Part shown: piece by piece, positions 36,782 through 47,934 of the stretch | How the letters are laid out: each line of letters starts with the position of its first letter | Numbering within the stretch: the stretch's first letter is position 1 | Assembly: GCA_000349905.1 (NCBI GenBank) | Contig: KB722737.1 | Span: 1,341,763 to 1,405,762, forward strand | Reading direction: 5' to 3' | Source of the DNA: Volvariella volvacea V23 | Lineage: Eukaryota; Basidiomycota; Agaricomycetes; Agaricales; Pluteaceae | DNA: 64,000 nt | Program-made: the position numbers and the translations under genes | The notes under the pieces: generated by a model | Databases searched by the model: none | What the model was told of the DNA's origin: nothing | What the model saw: the letters and a program-made list of their open reading frames with translations, nothing else

Positions 36782-39379
36782 ACGCGAGAACGTCTTCTGC
36801 CTTCTGCTTTCCTATCTCTACGCTCCTTCTCCTTCTACGACTCGTTCTGCTTTCTCGGCGCTCGGTTATCTATTGGTTGGTTATTGGTACAGGCAGGTAC
36901 TTTTATCGTTGGGCGGCTGTAAAGGTTCGTCTCTTTCTTCCGCCTCATCCTTTCGTACACATAACTGACGACGTCAAAGCCTGGGCATTGGCGAACCGTT
37001 CCACAGCGTCTTCTTCTGCGACCTCTTCCCCTCCATTATGCATTCCCTCCTTTTTCTTTTGCGAGTCTGTGCTCGTTTCTTGACTGCGAATCGTCCCCCA
37101 TCCCATTCTTTTGAAACAAAAGAACAGCGACATGTCTCCTCATCCACACTGCGAGAAATATTCATCAGCCTGACACCAACTTCACCGCAGGGCAAAGGGT
37201 ACCTACGTCTCATCCTGGCCCTTTCCTCCGGGGCATAGGACCACACCAGCTGACTCAAATCACGTCTACTGGTTTTGGCTGGTATTGTTAGACTGGTAAT
37301 CTGCATCCCGCACAACCTCTGTACCCAAACATGGATCTTAGGATATGAAGTCTATGGAGGAAGAATTAACAGTCCCCCGATCGTCTGTCTTCCCCCTCCT
37401 AGTCATCCCCGCGTGGATATTGGGATTGGGGTTGTCAATTCAAGACTTTGCTGGCACTGATAGAGTATAGCATCCTTTTCCCCAGTCATGACTGCCTGCA
37501 TTTATCCGGTAGTCAGACCTCATTGTATTAATAAGTGGAATCATTGAAAATTACCAGCCATCATCGGGACATCGCTCTCTCCGGATCCAGGACCATCAGC
37601 ACCAAGCCAACCTCACCCTTCGGAGAACCGCTGGCCCCGCAAGGGCCTGTATACCGGCTTTACGCTCTACTAAGAATGTCAAGTCGGGATATAGGACAAA
37701 GCATTAGGTTGAGCACTTGCGATATTAGCATATATATCCCAAATAAGAATATTCAGCTGAATTTGCTCACTTATGTGCCAATATGCTCATTTCAACAATG
37801 TACCTACCACCACTGGTCCGAGGAATGCCGAGATGGAAATCGAGATAAAAGGACGAGAGTGTGCATAGCAAGAGCTCAAGGTGGTGAACTACTGTGTGAG
37901 GCTGGGTTTGATACTGCGCCATGATGTCGGCGAGCTGTTAGCTGCCAGTATTAGCGTGTTGCAGTTATAACAGTCAAAGTGCTTTTCGGGGAATGATGAT
38001 GTTTGTCGGAACGTAATCCTGTGCTGTCATCATGATAATCGCCTTGAGGTAAATGATCAGCGCTGCCAAAAAGGTTGAGCGCTGAGAATCGGATTTTGAT
38101 AAGGGCGCGACATCATAGAGCGTCCCCTTTTGTCTTGTATTTTAAAAACGGAGAGTCGCACCACCCGTTAGGCCTAGAGTAGAGAATGGAAGGGCGCCGA
38201 AGTGTGATCTCGTGCTCATCCAAAGACGCCGCGAGCTCAACTGCGTGTATCGCGCAGAATTTAAGTTCATTGATATGCCAGTAAGGTAACCTTCAACAAG
38301 TCATGACACCTACGCGGAGCTCATATACGACCTTCTATCCAGGAGACCTATGAGATGAGAGGATTATTAGGTAAATATGCATTTGTTGGTCATGCATCAT
38401 GACGCCCAGTGAAAACGTGTCGCCGCAAGAATCCGGTGTCAACCGGGACAGGCGGTTCTGAGCCGTTGGCTGCTGTTTGCTGTCGTCTGTGAACGTCGAG
38501 CGAGCAGTTGACGGTTTCCTTGCATCCAGTCAAATTGCCTTTTTAGTACCAAATGAATGCTTCTTATTCAATGACATCATTTCAAGCCGTCCAGAACTTA
38601 CTATTTTGGTTTTCGTGCATCCTCGCCACTCTCCATGTGACTACAGAAATGCAGGCATCAAAGGACGCACCGCAAAACTTGCGCTCAAACCATTTCCCTA
38701 CTTGTACAGTCTCGCTATCAAACTCCTGATTTACGACACCCCTTTGGATTGTATCTTGGGTCATATAGACGTCATAGTTGGACACTCCTGGGAGAGGATA
38801 TGGGCACGATACGATTAGTATGTGCTCATTATACACTTTTTGGATTTCGAGAGAAAACGGCTGCGAAAGTGCTGCATATATGCGGTTATATGTCATCGGA
38901 CAAACACCTAGGTGGGTAGTTATTGGTTTCTGGTGGTCAAGTACTTACCCTGGCTAAATTCAATAGGTCGCGAAGCAGAATTATGAAGCCAAAAACGCAG
39001 CTGAGGACCGGAACTTCGTAAGCTCCATTGGCGCCATTATTATGCCTATGCTCACAAGTTCCCTGTTGTACAGGGAATACTTCCGTCGCAAATACAAGGG
39101 CCATTTAGTGACTTCATGACACTGAGAAGGCTCTGGAGTCTTTTGACGATCAAAAGGTAATAGCTTGATGTATTCTTCTATGATTTTTAATGCATATATG
39201 CTAATAAAATGCCACTAGAACTGGATGGAGCGCTCAAGCATGCAAATGTATGTCATTTTTACGATATACTCTGTACAGGTAACTCCTACACCTATTTTAG
39301 GCAGGGGCAACCATAGGAGACCTATCATGCTAGCAGGAACCTCGACGACTTGATGGCTTGGAGTTGGGGGCGACTGCGA

Positions 39380-39720
39380 AGTGGACAGCACGGATATGGC
39401 TGCAGGAGGCTGGATGGGACGGCAATGGGACGGCAAAAACGGGAACAGTGGGTTTCGAAGCAGTATACGACGGTTTGAGGCAGTTTTTGGCGGGGTGAGA
39501 CGGTTTGCGACAGCAGTTTACGGTTTTTTGCATTTCTTGCCAGTAATGAAATCAGCCCAATAAACATTTTTTATTCGAAAACAAACCGTATGAAACCGGG
39601 AATACGATTTCCTACAGCTACCTAAGGTTCAAGGCGGTACGCTACGGTTTACAGACCGTGACAGTGGAGTATTTTGGCTGACCCGTCCAACGACGGTTTT
39701 TCCCGGTTGATGCCGGAACA
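39380..39720. repeat. Patch of interspersed 'acggttt' / 'aaaccg' motifs
   Basis: The heptamer 'acggttt' recurs at short irregular spacing (around 39471, 39500, 39522, 39645 and 39693). The reverse form 'aaaccgt' or 'aaaccg' occurs near 39583. With 'ggcaatgggacggcaaaaacgggaa' just before, the patch could fold on itself. It may be the remains of a small non-autonomous element. No coding frame explains it. Confidence 0.4.
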
Positions 39721-39969
39721 CGTTCTCACTGGGCATGACGCGGCGAACGACATACTGTGAGGTTTGTTTGGCATTATGATGTCTCTCGTATGCTGTTATG
39801 CTATTCGGCATCGCTCGGAATTTGTTATCAAGGACGGAGCTTCAGCTATTCAAGATGACCGCCAACCTGATCATTACCAATTTCACGGTATACCAAGGCG
39901 ATCAGAGCGGTGGGCGGTACGGTACGCCATGGAAGACTGAACCAAATATAGCCTGAATAAGATGACCTC

Positions 39970-39979
39970 TATATATATA
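39970..39979 (+). promoter_or_regulatory. TATA-like element upstream of the S33 hydrolase
   Basis: 'tatatatata' lies 63-72 bases before the start codon at 40042, a usual distance for a fungal core promoter with a short leader. The transcription start itself cannot be seen. Confidence 0.4.
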
Positions 39980-40041
39980 GATGAGCGAGGGCATCCCTCC
40001 CTCAGGCTAAATCCAGCTACACACCAACCCAGAGAAGTACT

Positions 40042-41030
40042 ATGTCAACCCCCACAGTCGAAGGAGAACTCGAGTACTATGTACCAGCCGCCCAGAAATC
40101 TTGCAAACTCTGGTACAAGGTCGTTGGTGACCTCTCTTCTGGTCGTCGTCCCCTCTTAACGCTTCACGGCGGACCAGGCGTTTGTCACAACTATCTCTTA
40201 CCCTTCTCTTCCTTTGCCACTCGCACCGATACCCCCGTCATATTCTTCGACCAAATTGGCAACGGGAAATCCACCCATTTACCGGAAAAGAACGGCGACG
40301 AAGGATTTTGGACGGAGGACTTCTTTTTGGAGCAGATTGATAGGCTGGTAGAGCACCTCGGGATCCGGGAGTTTGATCTATTGGGTCATTCATGGGGCGG
40401 AATGTTGGCTGCACGCTACGCAATCCGACTTGGCGACAACCAGTCGGACGTCAAGCCGGGGCTGAGACGGTTGGTTCTAGTTTCCCCGCCTGTCGACATG
40501 CCTCTTTGGGTCAAGTGCCAGAACGAGTTGAGGGCGAAGTTGCCGGAAGATGTGCAGAGTGTGTTGAAGAAGCATGAGGACGAAGGGACTACGAACTCGA
40601 TGGAGTACAATGCCGCTCTTGGAGCGTACTACGGACGACACCTATGCAATGTAAACCCCATGCCGCCCGATCTCCTTGCTTCATTTGGCTGGATCCGGGA
40701 AGACCCAACAGTCACTCAGACTATGTATGTTTCTCCCCGATATGATCTCAGCGGTGCTTAATATTTTGTTACCATAGGCTTGGACTCTCAGATTTCGCTT
40801 GTTCTGGTTCGTTGAGGAACTGGTCTATCGTAAACGAGGTGCACAAGATCAACGTTCCGACACTTTTACTAAACGGACGACACGACAAAGCGCAGGACTC
40901 GGTTATCGCACCTTACTTCTGGAACGTCCCAAAGATCAAATGGTTTACATTGCCTAATTCATCTCATATGCCCCACCTGGAAGAACCGGAGTTATTTGAA
41001 GAGGTCGTAAAGGGTTTCTTGTTTGCGTGA
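40042..41030 (+). CDS. Alpha/beta hydrolase, proline iminopeptidase-like (S33)
   Basis: Exons 40042-40724 and 40778-41030 (53-nt GT-AG intron) give 311 residues, the usual size. Diagnostic parts: 'HGGPG' at 42-46 (oxyanion loop typical of S33), 'FFDQIGNGKS' at 68-77, the nucleophile elbow 'GHSWGG' with Ser117, 'LLNGRHD' with the probable acid Asp264, and 'NSSHMPHLEE' with His291. All catalytic residues are present. The family removes N-terminal proline or hydrolyses amino-acid amides. Fungal members are usually soluble, and no signal peptide is seen here. Substrate is not predictable from the sequence. The gene stands alone, with a TATA-like element 5'. Confidence 0.9.
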
Positions 41031-41444
41031 TGGACTGCTAGTCGTGTATAATTGTAATTTCCGTATTCGAATTTGTGTTTTGCAATGTATTTCTGGTGAT
41101 CCATCTATCAGTTGAGGAACTTGTGTAGCCTTTGGCGCTGCGTATGAACTCGCCCGCCTGTTTGAAAACTTGATTTGAGGCGAGCTTAATAATGCGGTAG
41201 TGCAAATACTGAATGTGCGAGTCCAAGCCAGGTCTTGTGCTACGATGCCGCACACTGAATGCATATATTTGCTCTTGAGAAGGGGGGATACAAGGGATAT
41301 ACCACAAGAGTAATGGATGGTGTCTGCCCAAGTAATACGTCTCGTCATCATGGTAAGGTTAATAGGGCTGTGCAAAAAACCGTCGTGACGGAAAATTTTC
41401 TGAGGAAGTGAACCCACATTCAGATGTCGATGACACTTACCAAC

Positions 41445-41993
41445 TTAGTTCTCTTCACCCTCTCCTAGGGTATTAAACATAGCCACCCTATCTTCCCTGT
41501 ACATTGGAAGCCAATCCACTTCAAGGGTAAAATCTCCATAAACCTTTTTTTCCAACTCCTTTAGCTGTCGTATGAACCCTGGATTCGGGCACGCAGCAGG
41601 TCTGGCTCGAATGACTACACGCAATGCCTCTTTCAACCTCATATCACACTTGGTCATCAAGTAGGCGGTGACTATGGATGAAGATCGAGAGATTCCTGCG
41701 AGGCAATGAACCAGAACCTTTCCATCCTTTGCACTCTCTATGAATTCGCATGATTGTTCGATCACCTCGTGCAAGGGGTACGATGGACCATCGTGCAGCG
41801 GGAGATAAAGGTAGGTAACGCTGGACGAGATTGATTTTGGTCTAGCGCCGATGCTGAGGACGTGAGTGATTCCATGAGAGTTGATGAATGGTGAGGAAGA
41901 TGCTTCCCGCGAACCGAGGAAGAGATATGGAGATAAAATCAATGCAGCTGGACTGTACTCGTTGTTTATGGTTGGTATCTGAAACTTGGACAT
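41445..41993 (-). CDS. Dual-specificity protein phosphatase
   Basis: A single exon of 182 codons. The catalytic loop 'VHCLAGISRSS' fits HCX5R with Cys97 and Arg103. Asp68 in 'LHDGP' is at the usual distance for the general acid. The front half shows the DSP core: 'ILSPYLFLGSREAS', 'GITHVLSIG'. After the loop comes 'IVTAYLM' and a helical 'ARPAACPNPGFIRQLKELE', the standard recognition-helix region. No kinase-interaction (rhodanese) domain or transmembrane segment is present, so it is an atypical small DUSP. Substrates could be phosphotyrosine/threonine proteins; the target is unknown. It is divergently arranged with COG3 across 217 bp, which probably serves as a shared promoter. Confidence 0.9.
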   Translation of the reverse strand: MSKFQIPTINNEYSPAALILSPYLFLGSREASSSPFINSHGITHVLSIGARPKSISSSVTYLYLPLHDGPSYPLHEVIEQSCEFIESAKDGKVLVHCLAGISRSSSIVTAYLMTKCDMRLKEALRVVIRARPAACPNPGFIRQLKELEKKVYGDFTLEVDWLPMYREDRVAMFNTLGEGEEN

Positions 41994-42210
41994 TGGTTCG
42001 AACCTCTGGAACTAGGGCAAGTTTATGGGCCCCTGGTTGTAGCGATGGAATGAATGAAAGAAATGGACCCTAGGAAACGATACTTGATTGAGTTGATGGA
42101 TCGATACAAACATGATTGAATGTGAGAATTCAAACGTCATACCACCTCTTCACCCTGACCTCGATACCCACCACCCCATCTTATACCCAAACCAGACCAT
42201 CCATTCACCC

Positions 42211-45200
42211 ATGGCATCTCGCATAGTAAACCCACGCCGCCCCCAACCAAGCTCACTCTTGACACCTGTTATACCGTCATCGTCGTCGCTATCACCACTT
42301 TCAGCAACTTCATCTTCCTCAAGGCTTGGTATCTCTAATTTGACTACTGTAGGCGCGACAACGACGAACGTTCTTAGCGTAGAGGATTGGGAGTCTAAAG
42401 CTCAGTTGTCGGATCTGGAGTTAAACAGCATTGCAGTCGTAAAACAGGCCAGTGAGAAGCCGCCTCTACCAGCTAAAGTGAGTACTTTGGACACTCCTTG
42501 TTCAATGAAGGTTACCTCTACGCGTCTTCATCTACAATCTTCATCTCTATAGCTTTGTGTAATGCTCACATCGCTTCCTTTCGTTATAGTTCGTGAATGN
42601 NNNNNNNNNNNNNNNNNNNNNNNNNNNNNNNNNNNNNNNNNNNNNNNNNNNNNNNNNNNNNNNNNNNNNNNNNNNNNNNNNNNNNNNNNNNNNNNNNNNA
42701 AGATCCAAACGCATCGTCACGCCCCGAAACGCCAAGTTCGATCTACCGCAGTCGCTTTGGAATAGGAAGTTCGATTTCAAGGCCTACTACACCCTCCTCG
42801 CCAACCAGCATCCCAACAGGCCCAGGAAGCTCAACACCAAACCTTACATCTACCACATCATCCACCACGATCAACATTACCACCACTGGAGCCACAACCG
42901 CTCATCCGCTGTCCCAAGCTTACACCTCAACTCAGTTAACTTCCCATATCCTCCATCCCAAGCACCCCATTCAAACACCTCAACAATTTTACGACTGGTT
43001 TGCTCTCATAGACCGCTCAGTCGCACACAGCCAGGAATCTCACTTCAGAGCGCATGTGGCTGGCGTGAAGGAATATTTGGAAGTATGCGATATGTTGGTG
43101 GACAGGATTGAAAGTGTAGAAGGGGAATTAGAGAGTATGATGATAGAATGGACGAGCGTCGAGGAAAGTGGGAAGAGTCTGAAAGGTGCTTGTGAGAGAT
43201 TGTTGGAGGAGAGGGTGAGCTTGAATTTACCTATGTTCTTGTCTTTTAGAGGTACTAACTTCTTATTGTGTTGTCTCTCTTATTTGATGTTGTCTCTGAT
43301 GCTCTGGATGGGTTGGGATATGACTATAGGACCAGCTATTGCAATTAACCGAAGAGATTGGAACGAGGCTGGAGTACTTCCAGGAGTTAGAGCATGCCAC
43401 CAGAATGCTGAATCATCCGGGAGAATCTCTCGTTCTTCAAACCGACTTTTTGTATATGGTTGAACGAGTAGACGTCTGCATTGAGTACCTCAAGGCCCAT
43501 GTGAGCTTGCATCTGGCCTCATCTAATTCGTCGTGCTAACTTGCCGCATATAGAGGCATTTTAAGGAAGCAGAGGTGTATCTGCTGCGGTTCCAACAATG
43601 TATGACGAGAGCGATGACTCTGATCAAAATGTACTTTGTCGGCTCACTACGAGCCCTCTCCGCTGATGTATCCCGACGCCTCTCAGAAAAGGTATGTCCC
43701 CAAATCGTCCTTCCTGATCCCCTTCAACCTTACACTATCATCCACCAAGGACGTCTCACAAACAGCTCAAATGCACCTACTCTACACCCGCTTCAAGAGC
43801 ACGACCTCTCAACTAACGCCCCTCCTAAATGAACTTGAACGCCGAGCCCAGGCTCACCCGGAAGAATTATCAGCATTGCTAACTGAATGCCATGCAGCGT
43901 ATTTCGCTACCAGGAAATCGCTACTAGTTGGAAGGTTGATGGAGGAGATCAGGGGGTTGGATCCCGGAAGAACGGAGTTGGTTGAGCTAGTGGGTTGATT
44001 CATATGTGTTGGACTTGTGAAGATGCTGATTCGATTTTTATGGGAAGACGAGGGCTGGGTGTAGTTATCTCAAGCAACTATGTACGGACGAGTTTAACCT
44101 CTTCCGGGAGTTTTTCAACTCAGGCGAAGAACAGCTATAGTGCGCATATACTCGTCATTCTCACTTGATTCTCACTGACCTTCGAACCGCTTTATGATTC
44201 TAGCCAATACCTGGAAGGACTATGCGATTACCTCTATGACGACCTTCGACCCCGGATACTCCACGAACCAAAACTAACTGCATTATGCGAAGTTTGCACA
44301 GTTCTGCAAGCCCTCATGGTTATCGATAGCGCCATCGCAAAATCCTATGATGATGACGAAGATGAACTCATCACAAATGGCCAGCAACACGCGCAAGAAG
44401 ATGCAAATCAACTACTATCTACTGATCTCGACCAAGGACAAGCACAGTTACGAGGGAAGAAGGGCCGCAGTGGATTAGATCAGCTGCATATCAGCTATCT
44501 ATTGCAAATGGTTCTACAAGATGCACAGACGAGGTTGTTCTTTAAAGCTCAGTCCGTGATTCAAAGCGATATCAAGCATTATGCGCCGAAAGCGGAGGAT
44601 CTGGCGTATCCCGATTTGCTTGTTGGTATGTACCCTATTACCCTCGCATTTGATTTTGGGCCTCATTGATGTGGTACTGATATGCTCTATTGAACAGCCG
44701 CGAGAAAACCGGCGACTGGGTATGAGATCAAGGAGAAAGAAAGCTTCAATCAAATATTCAGGTTACCTTCGTTGGATAAGCAGGGTACATGGTATCCCAC
44801 TCTACGAAAGACAGTGTGGGTTCTGTCGCAGTTACACGATTTCGTGAAGGTGGGATAGCCCTAAACTATTTCCCTTCCTAGCGCTGACATTGAAACGGTA
44901 CATGCAAAACTGACTTATAGCCAGCAATTTTTGAAGATATCGCACAAGAAGCAGTGAGCCTATGTCGAACTTCTCTCATCCAAGCATCGGAAATCATCAA
45001 ATCTCGAAATCCGCCTCAATCGATTTTAGATGGGCAACTGTTCCTCGTTCGACATCTGTTAATTCTGAAAGAAATCGCTGGGAATTTGTCGCTCGTGCAA
45101 AGGGATGTCGAGTCGGATATCGATTTCGCTGGTGTTACAGGTATGTCTCATCTAGCGATACGAAATAAGCAAGAACTAATTGACAATGAATATACAGATG

Positions 45201-45895
45201 CATTAGCGAATATGCTAAGCAAAACTACATCCTTGCTACCGGAGGCACTGTTTAGTTCTCTAGGGATGCCAAGAGCTGAAGAAAGTATCAAAGAAACGAA
45301 GCATGTACGATAGTCGATAGTCCTGACTGGGTTCCTTATTCAAACTGACATTACCCTTTCATAGGGAATTGACCATGAGCTTCGTAGAGCCTGCGAAGAA
45401 GTCATCGCGATGTGTTCTGATCCCGTTTGTCAACCCATCAAAGCATGGACATCCTTGGTCCGCGCGCACCGTACGAAAACACTCTCCGGCGCTCCGGAGA
45501 CAGACGCTCCTCCCCCAGAAGTCACGGAGCAATACGCTTTAACACTGGAATCACAATTTCACGAAGCGCTGCACCGAGACCTGAGAGCGAACGTTACCAG
45601 GCTAAGACTCTACTTGGAGGATGATAGAACCGTTGGAGTTCTTGTCGCTCACATGCAAGACCGAGTTATGGATGAATACGCGGAGTTCAAGGATGTAGTC
45701 AAAAGTTTGCCGTGGTATGAGGTCGGTTCTGGCGCGTTAAGGGATAAGTTGTTGAGTCCGACGGGGTTGAGAGATATTCTGAGAGATGCATGCGGAGAGG
45801 ATGAAGGGGCTGTGGGACCTGGCTCGGAGGCGAGTGGGAGTGGAGGGGCGAATGGAAGTTCTCCAATTGTCTCTGGTAGTGCTGGTGCAGTATAG
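42211..45895 (+). CDS. COG3: Conserved oligomeric Golgi complex subunit 3
   Basis: Eleven exons: 42211-42477, 42590-43214 (with a 100-N gap), 43330-43500, 43554-43691, 43750-43989, 44048-44139, 44204-44625, 44698-44849, 44921-45140, 45198-45304, 45365-45895. All joins are in phase. If the gap is zero the protein is 954 residues. A Ser/Thr/Pro-rich start is followed by the Sec34 coiled region ('QFYDWFALIDRSVAHSQESH', 'LLQLTEEIGTRLEYFQELE'), 'FLYMVERVDVCIEYLKAH', 'RFQQCMTRAMTLIKMYFV' and long helical repeats to the C terminus. COG3 is a lobe A subunit of the COG tether, needed for retrograde traffic between Golgi cisternae and for retention of glycosylation enzymes. It works as a peripheral membrane protein. 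Intron 45141-45197 is 57 nt without an in-frame stop. Confidence 0.9.
42600..42699. other. Assembly gap (100 N) in COG3 exon 2
   Basis: Exactly 100 N. The left flank ends 'ttcgtgaatg' and the right flank begins 'aagatccaaac'. Joined without extra bases they read F-V-N-E-D-P-N-A in the COG3 frame, so zero or any multiple of three would keep the frame. Confidence 0.95.
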
Positions 45896-45999
45896 CGTGA
45901 ACCCAGGCTATGAATGGAGCAGCGCCGGATGGCTGGTATTCGACTGAGGTGTTATGTAGACCAGGGTGCAATAGCATGGGTTCAACGGGTTGAATTGGA

Positions 46000-47562
46000 T
46001 TAAATGTGTGGGATGAATTCAGTCCAGCGCACTTTTTGATATGCCGAGTCAGGTAGGGCGCGAAGGGCATAGAACGCTTGGAAGAAGAGGATACATCGAG
46101 CGACGATATAAAGCGGTGACCCAACACGAATCGCCCATCTCCAGCTGATTCCCCAGATTTTTAAATATATCTCTCGCTCCTCTGGTACCCTTGCCCACCA
46201 CACACGAATAAGCCATGTCAACTTGATAAAAAACGGGACTGCGACGAGAATGAGTGAAGAACTCCTCCACAACCAGAGTTCGACCGTAGTTGAGAAAGTG
46301 AAGTTCCAACCGGCGACATGAATCGCTCCGAAGATGAGACCGATGAGAGAACCGTAAATGTAGGCGTAATCGCTCCCCTCGGAATCCAAAGGAGCGGCAT
46401 AATACGGTCCAACACTTGTCTGGAGTCCGTTTGAGCTGGATATGCGGGAGCCATCGTCGTATGTCATATCGTAAAGAGGACCGAAGGCGGCATTGAATGT
46501 ACCTTTGACTATGCCCCAGCTAACGCGGTGCAGACCGTAAATCTGGATCAAGGCCTTGATCCTCCCCCAAATGCCGACTTCTGTGCCCCTACCAGATTGA
46601 CTTCTTCCCCACGTCCACAGCCATTTCACCTTCTGCAGCACCTTGACGTACCACTTGCCCACCTCGTCTTCGTTTTCATCTTCATTCTCCTCGACCTCTT
46701 CGACTGCCTGCGGCCCATCTACTCTCCTCCCATGCAAATCGAAATAGATCGGGTATCCAACATTTAGTGGTTTATCCCACCACAGAACATACGTGCTCGC
46801 ATTCAAAACCGCAAAAGCAAGCGTTACCAGCTCCAATTCTGTAACTACAATCCCTTGTGTGAGGCGCGCGATACATTGAGCAATGAACCAACTGGTTTGG
46901 ATGACGACGATAGCCTTGGCAAGAGGGTCTCCCTTTCCATGGTCGTTGATTTCTTTCGTTGTGATGTTAGGTACGGCGTCAATGCCCTTGGTCTGGCGAA
47001 GAGTTTGTGTAGTTGGGTCTACGCCTACTTGGAGGGTAGTTCCTAGACAAGTAACAACTCGGTAGTCCCCTTTTGCGACTTCGACCATTAGTCCGCCCAT
47101 TTGTACGAAGAATCCGTGCGTCCTTGTCCATCCTCGGTCTAAGGGAGTTTGACTGTCAACACCATGCTCACGCGAGAAGGAAGAAGGAAGCTCACGTCTA
47201 TGAAACAATGCAATTCTCTGAGCGACAATCCTTTGCCGCAGTGCCCACATAATGACCACCTCTGGCGCCAGAAGAGCATAGAAGCTTGTCTTGACTTTAC
47301 CCCATGTTACCCGCGTTGAAGAGCTATTTTGGCCTGGGATGTTGTGATGTATCGAGACATACGTGCACAACAAGATGGTCCCAAGGCAGCTGTAAATAAT
47401 CTCGTAGATTGTCCTTGTGGTTGCTGGTCCGCATTGGCTAGCCGTCACTGCTGCAGCAACGATGCATATAGGATTGGGTATAGGCCCACTTGGGACTGAA
47501 GTAGGGACAGGCGAAGCGAGGGACCGTGCCAACGCTGCAAGGAACAGGGTTGCAAGGAACAT
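46000..47562 (-). CDS. Multispanning fungal membrane protein, function unknown
   Basis: Exons 47562-47196 and 47138-46000 give 501 residues. The 57-nt GT-AG intron is itself open in frame, so an unspliced form would have 520. A signal-like start (FLATLFLAALARSLASPVP) is followed by about seven hydrophobic segments: 'YEIIYSCLGTILLCTYVSI', 'FYALLAPEVVIMWAL', 'IVVIQTSWFIAQCIA', 'LVTLAFAVLNASTYVLWW', 'YGSLIGLIFGAIHVAGW', 'SLILVAVPFFIKLTWLI' and 'IVARCILFFQAFYAL'. The motifs 'RTHGFFVQMGG' and 'WWDKPLNV' are hallmarks of a family expanded in Agaricomycetes but without known function. A charged acidic loop ('EEVEENEDENEDEVG') lies mid-protein. It ends 104 bp from COG3 in a tail-to-tail arrangement. 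Confidence 0.85.
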   Translation of the reverse strand: MFLATLFLAALARSLASPVPTSVPSGPIPNPICIVAAAVTASQCGPATTRTIYEIIYSCLGTILLCTYVSIHHNIPGQNSSSTRVTWGKVKTSFYALLAPEVVIMWALRQRIVAQRIALFHRRELPSSFSREHGVDSQTPLDRGWTRTHGFFVQMGGLMVEVAKGDYRVVTCLGTTLQVGVDPTTQTLRQTKGIDAVPNITTKEINDHGKGDPLAKAIVVIQTSWFIAQCIARLTQGIVVTELELVTLAFAVLNASTYVLWWDKPLNVGYPIYFDLHGRRVDGPQAVEEVEENEDENEDEVGKWYVKVLQKVKWLWTWGRSQSGRGTEVGIWGRIKALIQIYGLHRVSWGIVKGTFNAAFGPLYDMTYDDGSRISSSNGLQTSVGPYYAAPLDSEGSDYAYIYGSLIGLIFGAIHVAGWNFTFSTTVELWLWRSSSLILVAVPFFIKLTWLIRVWWARVPEEREIYLKIWGISWRWAIRVGSPLYIVARCILFFQAFYALRALPDSAYQKVRWTEFIPHI

Positions 47563-47934
47563 TTGAGCAGTGGTATGCGGAGAGCTGGATGCACAGAACT
47601 GGTCCTTTTATTGGCCCCTTCTTACCATTTGAGTGTACCGAAGATCCTTCGTCATTTATATTCGTTTACTATCATTGGTGTTACACCTGTACTGCCCTGC
47701 ACTGCGTGGTGGTTGAGCCTCCGAAACCCGTGAACGGAACTATAATCTGCCGTAATACAATGGAATGCTAGGGTTTCTGGGACAGAACAGCTGATCGCGC
47801 ACACACTTGTCATAGTTGTTGGCGGAGTGGTACTTGGGATCAGGCACGGTTTCTCTCCGGCTTCTACAACAATGAAGCTTTGCTAGTAGTACAAGTGTTG
47901 GTATTCAAATACTTACTCTAACCCTAATCTAGAA

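Larger units (their letters stand above)
36782..40041. other. Gene-poor stretch, 3.3 kb
   Basis: It holds short open frames without family signals. A plus-strand frame of 113 codons (38477-38818) and a fragment near 38985 ('EDRNFVSSIGAIIMPMLTSS') are the most protein-like, but neither has a usable gene structure. The stretch also contains the 'acggttt' patch listed separately. The last 80 bases are the promoter of the S33 hydrolase. Confidence 0.45.

Noticed and set aside
39962..40159. 65-codon frame overlapping the S33 hydrolase start
   Set aside because: It covers the promoter and first codons of the hydrolase in another frame, and the hydrolase frame has all catalytic motifs.
41038..41417. 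Two overlapping minus-strand frames (97 and 141 codons)
   Set aside because: They lie in the short intergenic and 3' UTR region between two convergent genes, with no family pattern.
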